Origin: Ignavibacteriae bacterium HGW-Ignavibacteriae-2 | GTDB taxonomy: Bacteria; Bacteroidota; Ignavibacteria; Ignavibacteriales; Melioribacteraceae | DNA: 62,966 nt | Direction: 5' to 3' | NCBI GenBank assembly: GCA_002839805.1 | Contig: PGYT01000009.1 | Location: 1 to 62,966 of the forward strand | Shown: piece by piece, positions 28,091 to 38,032 of the stretch | Layout of the letters: every line of letters starts with the position of its first letter | How positions within the stretch are numbered: the stretch's first letter is position 1 | The notes under the pieces: model-generated | What the model saw: the letters and a program-made list of their open reading frames with translations, nothing else | The model's database searches: none | Told to the model about the DNA's origin: nothing | Program-made: the position numbers and the translations under genes

Positions 28091-29119
28091 ATGATTATAA
28101 AAAAAATTGAAATAGCTCTAATAATATTTTCAATGTTCATTTTCTTTGCTTGCAACAACGAATCCACAGAACCTGAAGATACAAATATTCAGGCGGATGT
28201 GGAATCATCACTAAAAGAAGTTGACGCGATGATGGGACAAACATCTTCGGGGCATATGGTTTACGCTTTAATGGAGTTCCAAAATATATCGGGATCGATG
28301 TTCGATTTTGGTTTAATGCCTTTCACTCCCGAGAAACTTTTTAATAATAGTTTAGATAAAAAATCTTTAATTCGAAAATATTATGATGTTAAAATTGATA
28401 GCGGTTTAGTCGGTTTGTTCGAGTCTCTTCAATTTATGAAAGGAACTCATACATACGAAGATTCTGTATGGAATTTTTCTGCAGAACCCAATAATGCCGT
28501 TGTTATGGTATATCCATTCATCAGTATGGAAGATGCCAAAGAACATATAGCAAAAATAACCATTACGAACGATCCATTGTCGGATACGAATGCCAAATTA
28601 TATTTTGATTTAAAAGTTGACGGTGTAACAAACGCGACGATAAATATTTCAATAAGCGGGAATAATTTCATTTCTCAGGGCACTGAATCTGTTTTAACTT
28701 CTGTATCTGTAAGTGGACAAATGATTAACAGTTCAGGGCTGGCGGCTGATTATTCGATAGTTGTTACCGAAACAAACGCACAAATGACTTTTGGATTAGG
28801 AGGCTTATCACTATTTTCAGTAACCGCAACTGGCAATAATTTGTTAACGGATGCATTAGCCGGTGAGGGTGAAACTGAACCGCAAATTGATAATGTTGTT
28901 ATGCTTTATAAAGGATTACTTAAGCTTCAAATCGATGATCTTCAAGCAGAAGCCGGGGATGTTGGGAATGTTTATTACGAGGATAAATTGGCGGGAGATT
29001 TAATTGCTGAAGAAGATGGACTTTATATAAAATTTACAAATGGGAATAAAGTATCGCTATTTGAACTTATGCCCAACACAATGAATAGTGTTGGAGTTTT
29101 TGGCGGGATAATTCCTTAA
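28091..29119 (+). CDS. Lipoprotein of unknown function
   Basis: A 342-residue lipoprotein. The frame opens with a TTG at 28076, but the ATG at 28091 has GAGGGG seven bases before it and begins the signal peptide, so I start there. The lipobox is FFAC (Cys21), followed by a short acidic tether NNESTEPED. The rest is beta-rich and alternates Asn/Ser/Thr (for example TNATINISISGNN), suggesting a beta-sandwich. A hairpin follows the stop. Confidence 0.75.
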   Translation: MIIKKIEIALIIFSMFIFFACNNESTEPEDTNIQADVESSLKEVDAMMGQTSSGHMVYALMEFQNISGSMFDFGLMPFTPEKLFNNSLDKKSLIRKYYDVKIDSGLVGLFESLQFMKGTHTYEDSVWNFSAEPNNAVVMVYPFISMEDAKEHIAKITITNDPLSDTNAKLYFDLKVDGVTNATINISISGNNFISQGTESVLTSVSVSGQMINSSGLAADYSIVVTETNAQMTFGLGGLSLFSVTATGNNLLTDALAGEGETEPQIDNVVMLYKGLLKLQIDDLQAEAGDVGNVYYEDKLAGDLIAEEDGLYIKFTNGNKVSLFELMPNTMNSVGVFGGIIP

Positions 29120-29155
29120 TTATTTTTGTTTAACTGATAAAGTTTTATTAATAAA

Positions 29156-29184
29156 TGCGGGTAAACATTATAAGTTTACCCGCA
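29156..29184. terminator. Terminator hairpin between convergent genes
   Basis: TGCGGGTAAAC and GTTTACCCGCA form an eleven-pair perfect stem with a seven-base loop. It lies 36 bases after the 28091 lipoprotein and about 110 bases after the redoxin end on the other strand. Both sides are T-rich for the outgoing strand, so it may act in both directions. Confidence 0.6.
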
Positions 29185-29291
29185 GATTAAATTTTTGAAA
29201 AAAATCACTCAAACCTTAAACTCACCGATAAAAACAAATATTAATAAAAATCCAGTTATTATGTTTTTAAACACTTTGCGGATTGGAGATA

Positions 29292-29909
29292 TTAGTTTTG
29301 GTATTTTATTGAACATCCATAAGGCTTAGAAACCTTTTGATTTACTGATTTGCCCGTCATTGCTGCTTCAAGAGCTAATTCTACAAAATTGGACGCCTTT
29401 TTAATGTCGGCTTTATCGGTCGACGCAATATCATCAATGCCGCCAGCGTAAATCAAAATCCCTTCTTTATTTATAACATACATATGTGGTGTGGTTTTCG
29501 CACTGTACATTTTACCGACGGTTCCCGTTTCATCTATAAGATAAGCAGACATGTTTGCTTCCAGTTCCTTTATTCTTTTATTAATATCTTCCTTTGAATA
29601 ATTGCCTTGTTTTCCTTCTGCCGAAGAACAGATAGATAACCACACGACACCTTTATCTGTAAATTGTTTCTGTAGGTTCTGCATATTTTTACTTTCATAA
29701 TGTTTTTTAACAAAAGGGCATTCAAAATTTATCCATTCGAGCACAACATACTTCCCTTTAAAATCGGAAAGAGAATGCTCTTTGCCGTTACTGTCAATCA
29801 ATTTGAAGTTAGGAGCCGCTTCATCAATTTTTGCTTTATCTGACGCATTTATACTGTTTACAAAGATTAGTAAAATAACCAATGAAGATAATAAAATGTG
29901 TTTTTTCAT
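29292..29909 (-). CDS. Exported AhpC/TSA-type redoxin
   Basis: A 205-residue protein with a signal peptide ending INASDK (about 24). The redoxin core has APNFKLIDSNGKEHSL, the active Cys in NFECPFVKKHYE (no second Cys in a CxxC), then TTPHMYVINKEG. The C-terminus ends in PYGCSIKY, whose Cys may be the resolving partner. This is the peroxiredoxin-like group found with thiol-disulfide systems. The dsbD gene precedes it by 51 bases on the same strand, so DsbD may keep it reduced. Confidence 0.88.
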   Translation of the reverse strand: MKKHILLSSLVILLIFVNSINASDKAKIDEAAPNFKLIDSNGKEHSLSDFKGKYVVLEWINFECPFVKKHYESKNMQNLQKQFTDKGVVWLSICSSAEGKQGNYSKEDINKRIKELEANMSAYLIDETGTVGKMYSAKTTPHMYVINKEGILIYAGGIDDIASTDKADIKKASNFVELALEAAMTGKSVNQKVSKPYGCSIKYQN

Positions 29910-29960
29910 TTGTAACCTCGTTTTGTTTTATGAATGTAATAATATGTTTAGTATGGATAA

Positions 29961-32060
29961 TCATTTCAAAATATTTAATAAAATTCCTGGTGTTAAAATT
30001 TCCGGTAATATTACAGGTGTTCTGTTATCTGCGTTATAATAAACATATAAAGGAACGCTGTTTCTTCCATATTTGGCAAGAGCTCTTGTAATCGTAGAAT
30101 CGCGCGAGGTCCAGTCTGCTTTTAGAGCAGCAACATTTAGATTGTTGAATTTATTTAAAACCTCAGCGTCTTCCAGAGCGACTTTTTTATTTACCTGACA
30201 GGTTAGGCACCATGCTGCGGTAAAGTCTATAAAAATGGGCTTGCCTTCAGAAAGCAATTGAGTCACTTTTTCCTGAGAATATTTTTGCCAATTAATTTTA
30301 TTGCCGGACGGAAGATTAGACTCATCTTCTAGACGATTATTCGTATCAATAAAAGAAGCCGCAATAAAAATCGCGCTTATAACCAACGATAAACTTACAA
30401 TTCCCGCAAGCTTGCGTATTGATGATTTATTGATTACGGAACCCCACTTACCGAAAATCCAGCCTGCAAAGCCTGTAATTAATAAAGTAAGCATTAACCC
30501 GGTTACAGTGCTTGTATTAGTTTGTATTCCTAATATCCAGACAAGCCAAACAATTGTAGCTAACAACAAAAATCCCATAAACTGTTTCAGAGTATTCATC
30601 CAACTGCCGGGTTTAGGTAAATATCTGAGCCATTGCGGAAAGAGAGATAATAAAAGATAAGGGGCGGCCATACCCAAACCTAATGAAGCAAATATAAGAA
30701 GTGTTATATGAACCGGTTGTGTAATTGCAAAACCCAAAGCTGACCCCATAAACGGAGCTGTACAAGGGGTCGCCAGAACAGTTGCCGCGACGCCGCTTAG
30801 AATTGATCCCACAATTCCGCTATGTTCCTTATTAGAACCGCCAAAACCAGAAGTGGGAATTCCGATTTCGAATACGCCCAATAAATTTAAAGCGAACAAG
30901 AACAATAAGACTGATAGAATTATAATAAATATCGGGGATTGTAATTGAAATCCCCACCCGAGTTGTTCGCCGCCTGCACGTAAAATTATTAATAAACCGG
31001 CTAATGTTAAAAAAGAAAGAATGACGCCCAGTGTAAAAAACAAGCCATTTTTCAAAATCTTTTGTTTGTTATCACCTGCCTGCTGAACAAATCCAAGAAT
31101 TTTTATGGAAAGAACCGGCAAAACGCACGGCATTAGATTTAATATTATACCCCCTATAAAAGCGAACAATAAAGCTAAAACAATTTGTTCCCCATTAATC
31201 GTATTATTTGAGCTCTCCTTAATAGAAGAAAGCGTGGTTGGTATTTCTATTTCAATCGCTTTTTCAGAGTCCGGGCCGCGCCACCCACTTTCAGATACTA
31301 ATATTCCTCTCAGAATTTCCGGTTCATCTATTACAAAATCTTCTAATTTAAGTTCAAGTGTAATTCCATTTTTTGAATTTAAGATCTTCTGTTTTTCAGT
31401 ATTTTTAATATAACCGGCATTGTAAGGAAAGAAATGTAAGGCTTTTACGTTATAATTTAGCCAGCTTGGTTTTTTTATACTAAATATTATTGACGAATCA
31501 TTTTTATTTTCTAAAACTGTTTTCCATCCATGACCATTAATTGGAAGGTTTGCCCGGCTATCGTTGAAATTTTTCGCCCACTTTTTTTCTAGAATTGTTT
31601 TGTTGTCCACAGGCAAAGAAATACTAAGATCAGCTTCACCAGGTAAACATTCTACTTTACAAATTAACCATGCGGCTTTTAGTTTTATTTGAATAATTGT
31701 TCCAGGAACTAAATGTTCGGGAGGGAAAATTTTGGTTAACAAGAACAACTCGCCCTTATATCCATAACTTGTAATTTCGGAATATGAAATTACTTCCGGA
31801 ATTGGCCATTGAATATCACCCGCTGAAAATCCTTCTGGCAATGCCCAGGTTAACCGTGTTTCAAGACCAGAATCGCCGGCGTTTCGCCAGTAAGTATGCC
31901 AGTGCGGCTCATGTTTTATTCTTAGTGCAACCCAAAATGGTTGTGCGGGCGAAATTGTTTTTACTTCCGAAATTAACTCGACTTCTGCATGTTCCGTTTT
32001 TATAACACCGGCAAACATACTCGAAGTAATCATAAAGGCAAGTAAAATTTTTTTAATCAA
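29961..32060 (-). CDS. dsbD: Thiol:disulfide interchange protein DsbD
   Basis: A 699-residue inner-membrane electron carrier that moves reducing power from cytosolic thioredoxin to the periplasm. The N-terminal DsbD-alpha-like domain (about 20-280) has cysteines in LICKVECLPGEA. The eight-helix core has LMPCVLPVLS and ATPCTAPFMG. The C-terminal thioredoxin domain has AAWCLTCQVNK. The start is TTG at 32060, after AGAGGT. The downstream redoxin is probably a client. The length and all six cysteine positions match a working DsbD. Confidence 0.92.
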   Translation of the reverse strand: MIKKILLAFMITSSMFAGVIKTEHAEVELISEVKTISPAQPFWVALRIKHEPHWHTYWRNAGDSGLETRLTWALPEGFSAGDIQWPIPEVISYSEITSYGYKGELFLLTKIFPPEHLVPGTIIQIKLKAAWLICKVECLPGEADLSISLPVDNKTILEKKWAKNFNDSRANLPINGHGWKTVLENKNDSSIIFSIKKPSWLNYNVKALHFFPYNAGYIKNTEKQKILNSKNGITLELKLEDFVIDEPEILRGILVSESGWRGPDSEKAIEIEIPTTLSSIKESSNNTINGEQIVLALLFAFIGGIILNLMPCVLPVLSIKILGFVQQAGDNKQKILKNGLFFTLGVILSFLTLAGLLIILRAGGEQLGWGFQLQSPIFIIILSVLLFLFALNLLGVFEIGIPTSGFGGSNKEHSGIVGSILSGVAATVLATPCTAPFMGSALGFAITQPVHITLLIFASLGLGMAAPYLLLSLFPQWLRYLPKPGSWMNTLKQFMGFLLLATIVWLVWILGIQTNTSTVTGLMLTLLITGFAGWIFGKWGSVINKSSIRKLAGIVSLSLVISAIFIAASFIDTNNRLEDESNLPSGNKINWQKYSQEKVTQLLSEGKPIFIDFTAAWCLTCQVNKKVALEDAEVLNKFNNLNVAALKADWTSRDSTITRALAKYGRNSVPLYVYYNADNRTPVILPEILTPGILLNILK

Positions 32061-32287
32061 TAGAACCTCTAATTAATTGTATCACCGCCCAATGCGGACG
32101 TAGTATCTTATTAAACAATAGTTTTATTCATTTTGTGCCAATTATTTTATTTTTTTTAAGCCATGAATAATATCATTTGAATAAATTGTACTGCTGTACA
32201 AATAAATAAATTATTTGTCCGCTGTTTTTTATTTTTACTAAGTTATTTTATGAACTTTATTGTTAATCGGTAGGCAGGTCTTTACAA

Positions 32288-33697
32288 TTGAAAAATATTT
32301 TAATAGCATCAAAAAAATCGGAAGCTGTAGAAACAATAAAAGATTTTCTTAGTAATAGTTATCTGATCGACACGGCTTCTTCTAACAAAACCAGCCTCGA
32401 CTTATTCACACAAAAGAAATATGATTTTTTGTTCATAGATTTAGGTTTTCTTGAAACAGAAGACGAAGAAATTGATTATAAAAAACAATTAAAACAATAC
32501 TGGCAAATTTTTCCTGACGCTGAAATAATTATACTTTCTTCGCAACAGGATATAAGGGATGCTGTAGATGCTGTAAAAGCAGGAGCGAGTGATTATTTAA
32601 CCTTTCCAGTCAAGCTTGAAGATATTATTTATGTTGTGGAACGAATAGAGCAGCATTCTAAAATGAGGTCGGAATTATTATATCTGCGAAATTTTATGCT
32701 TACCACAGATACAGTTTTTCAGGTTAAAACCAACTCCCCTTTAATGCGCGAAGTATTTAACAATGTAAGATCCGTAGCGCACACCGACAGCACAGTACTA
32801 TTAACCGGTGAAACAGGAACAGGCAAGGGGTTTATTGCCAAATTGATTCACCAGTACAGTTTAAGGGCGCAAAACCAGTTTATTTCTGTGCATTGCGGCG
32901 CTATTCCGGACAATCTTTTAGAAAGTGATTTATTTGGGCACGAGAAGGGAGCTTTTACTGGCGCAGTAAGACGTAAACCGGGTAAGTTTGAAATCGCCGA
33001 TGGCGGAACAATATTTTTGGATGAAGTAGGTACTGTATCAACTTCCATGCAGATTAAACTTCTTCAGGTTCTTCAGGATAAAATGTTTTACAGAGTTGGG
33101 GGAGAGCTGCCCGTAAAATCTGATGTGAGAATTATTGCAGCGACAAATTCGGATTTATCTGCTATGAGTGAAGAAGGTAGTTTCCGAACTGATTTATATT
33201 ATCGTCTTAATGTATTCCAAATTGAAATGCCACCTTTAAGGGATCGATTGGAAGATATTACATTATTGATGGAAGTTATATTAAAAAGATTAAACCGGTT
33301 CAACAACAAAGAAATTTTTGATGTTCATCCCGAGGTTCTGGAGGCGTTTAATGAATATGACTGGCCTGGAAATATAAGGGAATTGGAGAATTTGCTTGAA
33401 CGCGCCCACATTCTTGAAACTACTCAAGTTCTTACCCCTAAAAGTTTCCCAATTCGCCTTTTCAAAGAAAAGTATAAAAAATACGTTTCTACAGTAGACA
33501 CTAATAAAACTTTGGAAGCTGTTCGTAAAATTGAAATTGAAAGATTAGAAAGGGATTACCTTAACGAAATGCTTTCCAAATTTAATGGTAAAATTAATCT
33601 TACGGCAAAAGCTGCCGGTATTGGTGAGAGGCAATTACATAAATTGATGATAAAGTATAATCTTAAAAAGGAAAATCACAAAAATAAATCAGAATAA
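32288..33697 (+). CDS. Sigma-54-dependent NtrC-type activator with degenerate receiver
   Basis: A 469-residue regulator starting at TTG (32288). The receiver (1-115) keeps an Asp at residue 51 (FLFIDLGF), a Ser (ILSSQQ) and a Lys (FPVKLE), but the usual acidic pair after the first strand is replaced by ASKKS. The AAA+ domain (about 145-375) has GETGTGKG, GAFTGA and GGTIFLDEVG. The C-terminal Fis-type helix-turn-helix reads TAKAAGIGERQLHKLMIKY. No histidine kinase is adjacent. It may be regulated other than by phosphorylation. Confidence 0.92.
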   Translation: MKNILIASKKSEAVETIKDFLSNSYLIDTASSNKTSLDLFTQKKYDFLFIDLGFLETEDEEIDYKKQLKQYWQIFPDAEIIILSSQQDIRDAVDAVKAGASDYLTFPVKLEDIIYVVERIEQHSKMRSELLYLRNFMLTTDTVFQVKTNSPLMREVFNNVRSVAHTDSTVLLTGETGTGKGFIAKLIHQYSLRAQNQFISVHCGAIPDNLLESDLFGHEKGAFTGAVRRKPGKFEIADGGTIFLDEVGTVSTSMQIKLLQVLQDKMFYRVGGELPVKSDVRIIAATNSDLSAMSEEGSFRTDLYYRLNVFQIEMPPLRDRLEDITLLMEVILKRLNRFNNKEIFDVHPEVLEAFNEYDWPGNIRELENLLERAHILETTQVLTPKSFPIRLFKEKYKKYVSTVDTNKTLEAVRKIEIERLERDYLNEMLSKFNGKINLTAKAAGIGERQLHKLMIKYNLKKENHKNKSE

Positions 33698-33978
33698 ATC
33701 GGAACTCACAATTCTGGAAATAATCAAATCGGAAATCCTAATTCCGAAAACTCTCTGCAATTTTTTATTTTTAACTCTGCTATTTTAATAAAACAACAAC
33801 TCTTTTTTCTTAAATACTTCGAAATTTGTGAAAATTATGCGTTTTATAAATTGAAAGATAATATTTTAATTATTTGGCACATGTATTGAGTAATTATTAA
33901 TGTTTTGGTTATAGATATTTTTAAAACCGAATAAGAAAGTAAATTAAAAACATAAATGGTATTGGAGGAATAATTACC

Positions 33979-34707
33979 ATGTTGAAAAAAATAGTATTCT
34001 TTTTAATTCTTGGCTCTTTTTTGTGGGCTTGTAGTTCTGATAATGATCCTGTTAAATCCGCTGCTGAACTGCAGGAAAGGGTTACAAAACTCAATTCATT
34101 AAACGATGATCTTGACGCTAAACGCACACAACTTTATTCTCTGGTTCGTGAATTTAATTCTTCAAGACCCGAAGGTGAACAATTTGATATTGCGAGCATT
34201 GATACAGCTTTGGGAAAAGAAGAAAGTGATTTATTAAAAGCTATGTTTAAAGACGAAAAAGATATATCGTACAATGGTTTATTAAACACAATAATTGAAA
34301 AAAATGAAGAAGTTGCTTCCTTAAATAATCAAATAACAGAAATGGAAGCCAAATTACCTAAACCTATTGTTGTTAAAAACGGTGATACACATTATGGACT
34401 TGTTCGTGATTTTCTGATGACTCAGCATGGTATGGACAAAAAACAAGCGCGCGAAATTGCTTGGAAAACAGCTATGATTGATGATATAGTTCCCGGGAAT
34501 AAAATATGGCTGGCTTATAGTGATGGAATTGTAGGTACATATGTTACTCAAGGTGACGCAAAGGTTTCTCCAATGACAGTCCAAATACTGGCTAAAAAAA
34601 GAGCTATTGACAAAGCGTACGAGCAAGGTAAAAACGAATCTCAAAAACAGGATTCTGTCTACAGCACACCAAAAGAGACAGAATCTGTAAGTATGATGAG
34701 CAACTAA
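33979..34707 (+). CDS. Lipoprotein with coiled coil and LysM-like end
   Basis: A 242-residue lipoprotein with a GGAGG ribosome-binding site and the lipobox LWAC (Cys18). A long helical region (about 27-130: ELQERVTKLNSLNDDLDAKR and IIEKNEEVASLNNQITEMEA) is likely coiled coil. It is followed by VVKNGDTHYGLVRDFLMT ... VPGNKIWLAY (about 132-190), which resembles a LysM-type peptidoglycan-binding unit. It could link outer membrane to cell wall. The LysM call is tentative. A strong terminator follows. Confidence 0.78.
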   Translation: MLKKIVFFLILGSFLWACSSDNDPVKSAAELQERVTKLNSLNDDLDAKRTQLYSLVREFNSSRPEGEQFDIASIDTALGKEESDLLKAMFKDEKDISYNGLLNTIIEKNEEVASLNNQITEMEAKLPKPIVVKNGDTHYGLVRDFLMTQHGMDKKQAREIAWKTAMIDDIVPGNKIWLAYSDGIVGTYVTQGDAKVSPMTVQILAKKRAIDKAYEQGKNESQKQDSVYSTPKETESVSMMSN

Positions 34708-34721
34708 ATTATATTTATTTA

Positions 34722-34755
34722 TGAATCCCGGGTTTTGCCGGGATTCAAATTTTTC
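34722..34755 (+). terminator. Intrinsic terminator
   Basis: TGAATCCCGG and CCGGGATTCA form a ten-pair stem with loop GTTTTG, followed by AATTTTTC. It lies between the 33979 lipoprotein and the 34786 gene. Confidence 0.78.
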
Positions 34756-34785
34756 AATAAAAATATTTAGATTTAGGATTCTTAA

Positions 34786-35043
34786 ATGTTCGCAAACGAT
34801 GTTAAAAATAAAATTTCAGTTAGCGGTTATATAGTAACCTCCGAAAAGGATAAAAGCGGGCATATTATTCAGGTGGCTCTTCAAACAGATGATTTTGTTA
34901 ATTATACTATAGAAAACGACAAGTTTGGACAAGAATTGCTGCAAATGGTTTCGAAACGTATTGTTGTCTCTGGTAATGTTATAAATCAGGATTATAACGG
35001 AAATAATATTTTATCAGTTACTCAATATAAAGTAATTCATTAA
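34786..35043 (+). CDS. Small OB-like protein, function unknown
   Basis: An 85-residue protein of five predicted beta strands and one helix (KISVSGYIVTSEKD, HIIQVALQTDD, YTIEND, the helix ELLQMVSKR, IVVSGNVINQD, ILSVTQYKVI). The pattern is like a small OB fold used for nucleic-acid or cofactor binding. No signal peptide. Monocistronic after a terminator. No family recognised. Confidence 0.65.
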   Translation: MFANDVKNKISVSGYIVTSEKDKSGHIIQVALQTDDFVNYTIENDKFGQELLQMVSKRIVVSGNVINQDYNGNNILSVTQYKVIH

Positions 35044-35200
35044 ACCAGCATTATAGCGTATCCGAAACAACTAAAGAGTTTCAAAAACACTATAACACCA
35101 ATATTTTCAAAACAGAAATAATTGTTCCCCGCCCGCCTTTAACACGAGCGGGAAAACAAAATATTTCAATAAATACATTCAGCATTAGTCGAATAAATTT

Positions 35201-35740
35201 TTATAAATCATAGTCCATTTCAAAAACTATAAATATTTCTGCTTCCAAAGATTTTGGACCTTCCGTCAAACCAGAAACCATAGCGGTAATTATTAACTGC
35301 TTGTTGCTTAAATTTGATAGATATGTGTTGGCAAGCTGAATTTCCTGCTGTGTCAGGGACAGCTCGTATGGATTGTTTGTGTATAACGATGGCTGATTTC
35401 CGGGGATGGATTTAGAAAATATAACTGTCCCGTTGCTTTGTTTAATTGTTAAAGAAATATTCCCCTGCAAGTTTTCGGGATTTACTTCTTTTGTTTTATA
35501 AGCGAGTTTTACTAATTCTATCTTGTTTATTTTCCCTTGGTTATCATCGTAAAAATCATTGTTATCCAGATTTACTGTAGCCGTGGATTCAAGAGTTGTT
35601 GCATCGCCTGATATGCTTAAATTATATGTATAAGGCAATTCTTGTGTTAATGTGTCAAATGCGTCGAGCAGACAACCATTAAAACTGAAGACAAGTACAA
35701 AAAAGCCAGCAATAAATATATTTTTATTATTCTTTCTCAT
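35201..35740 (-). CDS. Lipoprotein partner of beta-barrel
   Basis: A 179-residue lipoprotein. A TTG at 35749 extends the frame, but AAGGAG lies nine bases before the ATG at 35740, so I choose the ATG. The lipobox is FNGC. The rest is a beta-sandwich-like domain with TATVNLDNNDFYDDNQ and a run of polar strands. It follows the 35761 barrel gene closely, and the two are probably co-transcribed and co-localised at the outer membrane. Confidence 0.75.
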   Translation of the reverse strand: MRKNNKNIFIAGFFVLVFSFNGCLLDAFDTLTQELPYTYNLSISGDATTLESTATVNLDNNDFYDDNQGKINKIELVKLAYKTKEVNPENLQGNISLTIKQSNGTVIFSKSIPGNQPSLYTNNPYELSLTQQEIQLANTYLSNLSNKQLIITAMVSGLTEGPKSLEAEIFIVFEMDYDL

Positions 35741-35760
35741 TTCAAACAACTCCTTTATAA

Positions 35761-36642
35761 TTAAAACTCAAATGATAGTCCCGTTGTAAAAACGGTTTGC
35801 GAACCTAAATTTATATCGGCATTAATAACTATTAAAGCCAATTTTAACGCACCGCCTACAATAAATCTGAAATTATTATCACCATCTACTTCTGCGGATA
35901 TGTCCTTGTCCTGTCTCAAGGTAGGATCCCCGCTGTTTGGATCACCTTTAATTGTGTAATTCAAATCAAATGTTGAGGATTCATATTGAAGTCCGCTGTA
36001 AAGAGCAATTATTCCAAACGATTTACTCGCATGAACGTTAAATGCCAGATTTGTACCTTCAACGATATCGGAAAATTTTACTTTGTTATAAATTCCCTGA
36101 ACCGCTATATCTAAAGGAAGTAAAGGGATATATTGACTTACGCTGTGTTTTACTCCAAGCCCAAAAAAGTTTATTTCTTCATCTCCGGCTTTAATTGTTG
36201 GAATAAAACGTAACATTACCTCTGTCCCCAAAAAACTTACAGCAACCTGAGGCATAGCAAATGGGATTGACTGTTCGTCAATACCGCCCGGCAAAGAGAT
36301 GTAACCGTTTGGTCCGAGATAAGAACTACCCCCCTTTTCACCCCAAAATGTTGGAGCATTTTCATCTGTATTATAACCATCAGGTAAAGATGGTTTAAAA
36401 GTTAATTGATCGTTGGGAACAGTAATCATCATTCCCTTTAGACTAATTGAAAATCCAAACGTTTTGGCGACACTCGCTGAATGAAAGCCTCCCGAATTAA
36501 TTCCCATTCCCAGAGTGGTTACAAGTGGTGTGGCGTAGCCTTTCACATTGTCAGAATTTAATTGACTGAATCGATCATCCTGTGCGAAGCTAGTGGTGAA
36601 TAATATGATGCTTAAAAAGATAATCCAATAAGCTTTTATCAT
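35761..36642 (-). CDS. Outer-membrane beta-barrel protein, probably DUF6588
   Basis: A 293-residue protein with signal peptide ending TSFAQ (about 20), then Gly-rich amphipathic strands (GYATPLVTTLGMGINSGGF, VAVSFLGTEVMLRFIP, NFRFIVGGALKLALIVINAD) and a C-terminal TTGLSFEF ending in Phe, the mark of a Bam-assembled barrel. I think this is the DUF6588 family, from memory. Function unknown. Confidence 0.78.
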   Translation of the reverse strand: MIKAYWIIFLSIILFTTSFAQDDRFSQLNSDNVKGYATPLVTTLGMGINSGGFHSASVAKTFGFSISLKGMMITVPNDQLTFKPSLPDGYNTDENAPTFWGEKGGSSYLGPNGYISLPGGIDEQSIPFAMPQVAVSFLGTEVMLRFIPTIKAGDEEINFFGLGVKHSVSQYIPLLPLDIAVQGIYNKVKFSDIVEGTNLAFNVHASKSFGIIALYSGLQYESSTFDLNYTIKGDPNSGDPTLRQDKDISAEVDGDNNFRFIVGGALKLALIVINADINLGSQTVFTTGLSFEF

Positions 36643-36913
36643 GACATGTTGTCCCTTTATAAGTTATTGATTAAATAAAACTTAATATAAAAATTAAGCA
36701 TTCGAAATAGCATATAATTTTTATTCGTTTATTAAGGTTAAAAATTACTCTCTAATTTTAGCGTGCTTAAAATCACAATAAAAATATATCAGTTACATAA
36801 TTTTTCTGCAATCAATTTAATATAATTTGTTTTACTTTTTCAGGCAGTTTTCACCGGAATAATTATTAACCTAAAATTTAACCAGATGGTTGTAGATAAA
36901 AATATTGCATATT

Positions 36914-37655
36914 TTACAACTTCCCATAAATAACCGTTCTGTGAATATTTTTTTTAGGATTTTTAATTTCCTCGGAACATTGAGATATTACCTCTAATCC
37001 TTGAAAAGCTATAAAAGTTAATCCCATTGCTTTAAAAAACTCCTCCCTATCCATTTGGCAGAAAAGGGGTAAAAGCTGTTTGCCAATCAGGTTTATTGAA
37101 TAACAAGTTCAATCCAAAACCGATAAAAATCATTAGTATAACAATTTTAGCTAGTGTAACTAAATTTCCGATTTTTCCGGTTTCACTCGCGCCTCTGAAA
37201 TGTGCGTAAGCGAACAATACAGCGGCAATTGCGGCGAAAAATTTTGAGGTGAGAAAAAATTCCAATGCGGCATTGTAATGCTGAACTCCTGCAGAACCAA
37301 ATCAATATAAGTTCCAAAACCAGGTGCGTATAAAATACATGCTACGGCGTACGCAGACCAACTCATCCATCCAGAAATAATTTCGTTCCATTTGGGCAGT
37401 CCTTCTTTAACCAATAAATACGCTCCTCTTACATCTTGATAGCATGATCCTAAAATTCCGCGTATGAAAAAGCAGTAAGCAGAGCAACCAAACCATTTAT
37501 AAAAATGTAATAATTAATCCCGGCCCGGCTGAACCGGCGGCAATTACGGTAAGTACAAAAATGCCCGCTCCTATCATTGCTCCAACACCAATTAAAGTCG
37601 CATCAAGTAAACCCATCTAACGACTGAGATAAACTTCTGCATCAAATTTTTTCAT
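36914..37655 (-). pseudogene. Decayed APC-family amino acid permease
   Basis: Minus-strand pieces in several frames read, in order: MKKFDAEVYLSR (ATG at 37655), stop, MGLLDATLIGVGAMIGAGIF; frameshift; SCYQDVRGAYLLVKEGLPKW and NEIISGWMSWSAYAVACILY; frameshift; AYAHFRGASETGKIGNLV; stop; AMGLTFIAFQGLEVISQC with SEEIKNPKKNIHRTVIYG, then a stop at 36914. These are the helix 1, 3-4 and 6-7 motifs of amino acid permeases. At least two frame changes and three stops kill it; the C-terminal half is missing. Confidence 0.88.
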
Positions 37656-38032
37656 TTAATTAACCCGATATTATCACAAAAGATTTTAAAGAACGGATAC
37701 AACATTTAAAACTTAATACGGTAATGGATTGTTATATGATTAATGATTTTACTTCTTTGCGATCAATAAAATGTATAGCACAGAAGAAAAAGAACACTTT
37801 TCATTTCTTAATTTTGTTAAACAATTATTAAGCAGAAATTAAGATTATTTTATGGTACTGTTAAAAAGTATTGAATTGGTTATTAGAAAGCTGGCTGTGA
37901 GGAAGGTTTATCACTAGTTTAAGTAAAAATAAAAATCTGTTTTATTTATTTGCATTAATCTGTTCTAAAGTAAGATCAATTAAAATAGAATTGGTTTAAT
38001 TCTCGAGATCGGTTTTATTATCTTTGAAATAA
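37656..38032. other. Gene-free interval
   Basis: AT-rich spacer between the permease remnant and the pilin-like cluster. I see no further coding remnant and no terminator with a strong stem. Confidence 0.45.

Noticed and set aside
30301-30660. Plus-strand open frame opposite dsbD
   Set aside because: It is antisense to the conserved membrane core of DsbD and has no start signal.
35132-35152. CCCGC / GCGGG hairpin between convergent genes
   Set aside because: Only five base pairs with an eleven-base loop and no T-run on either strand.
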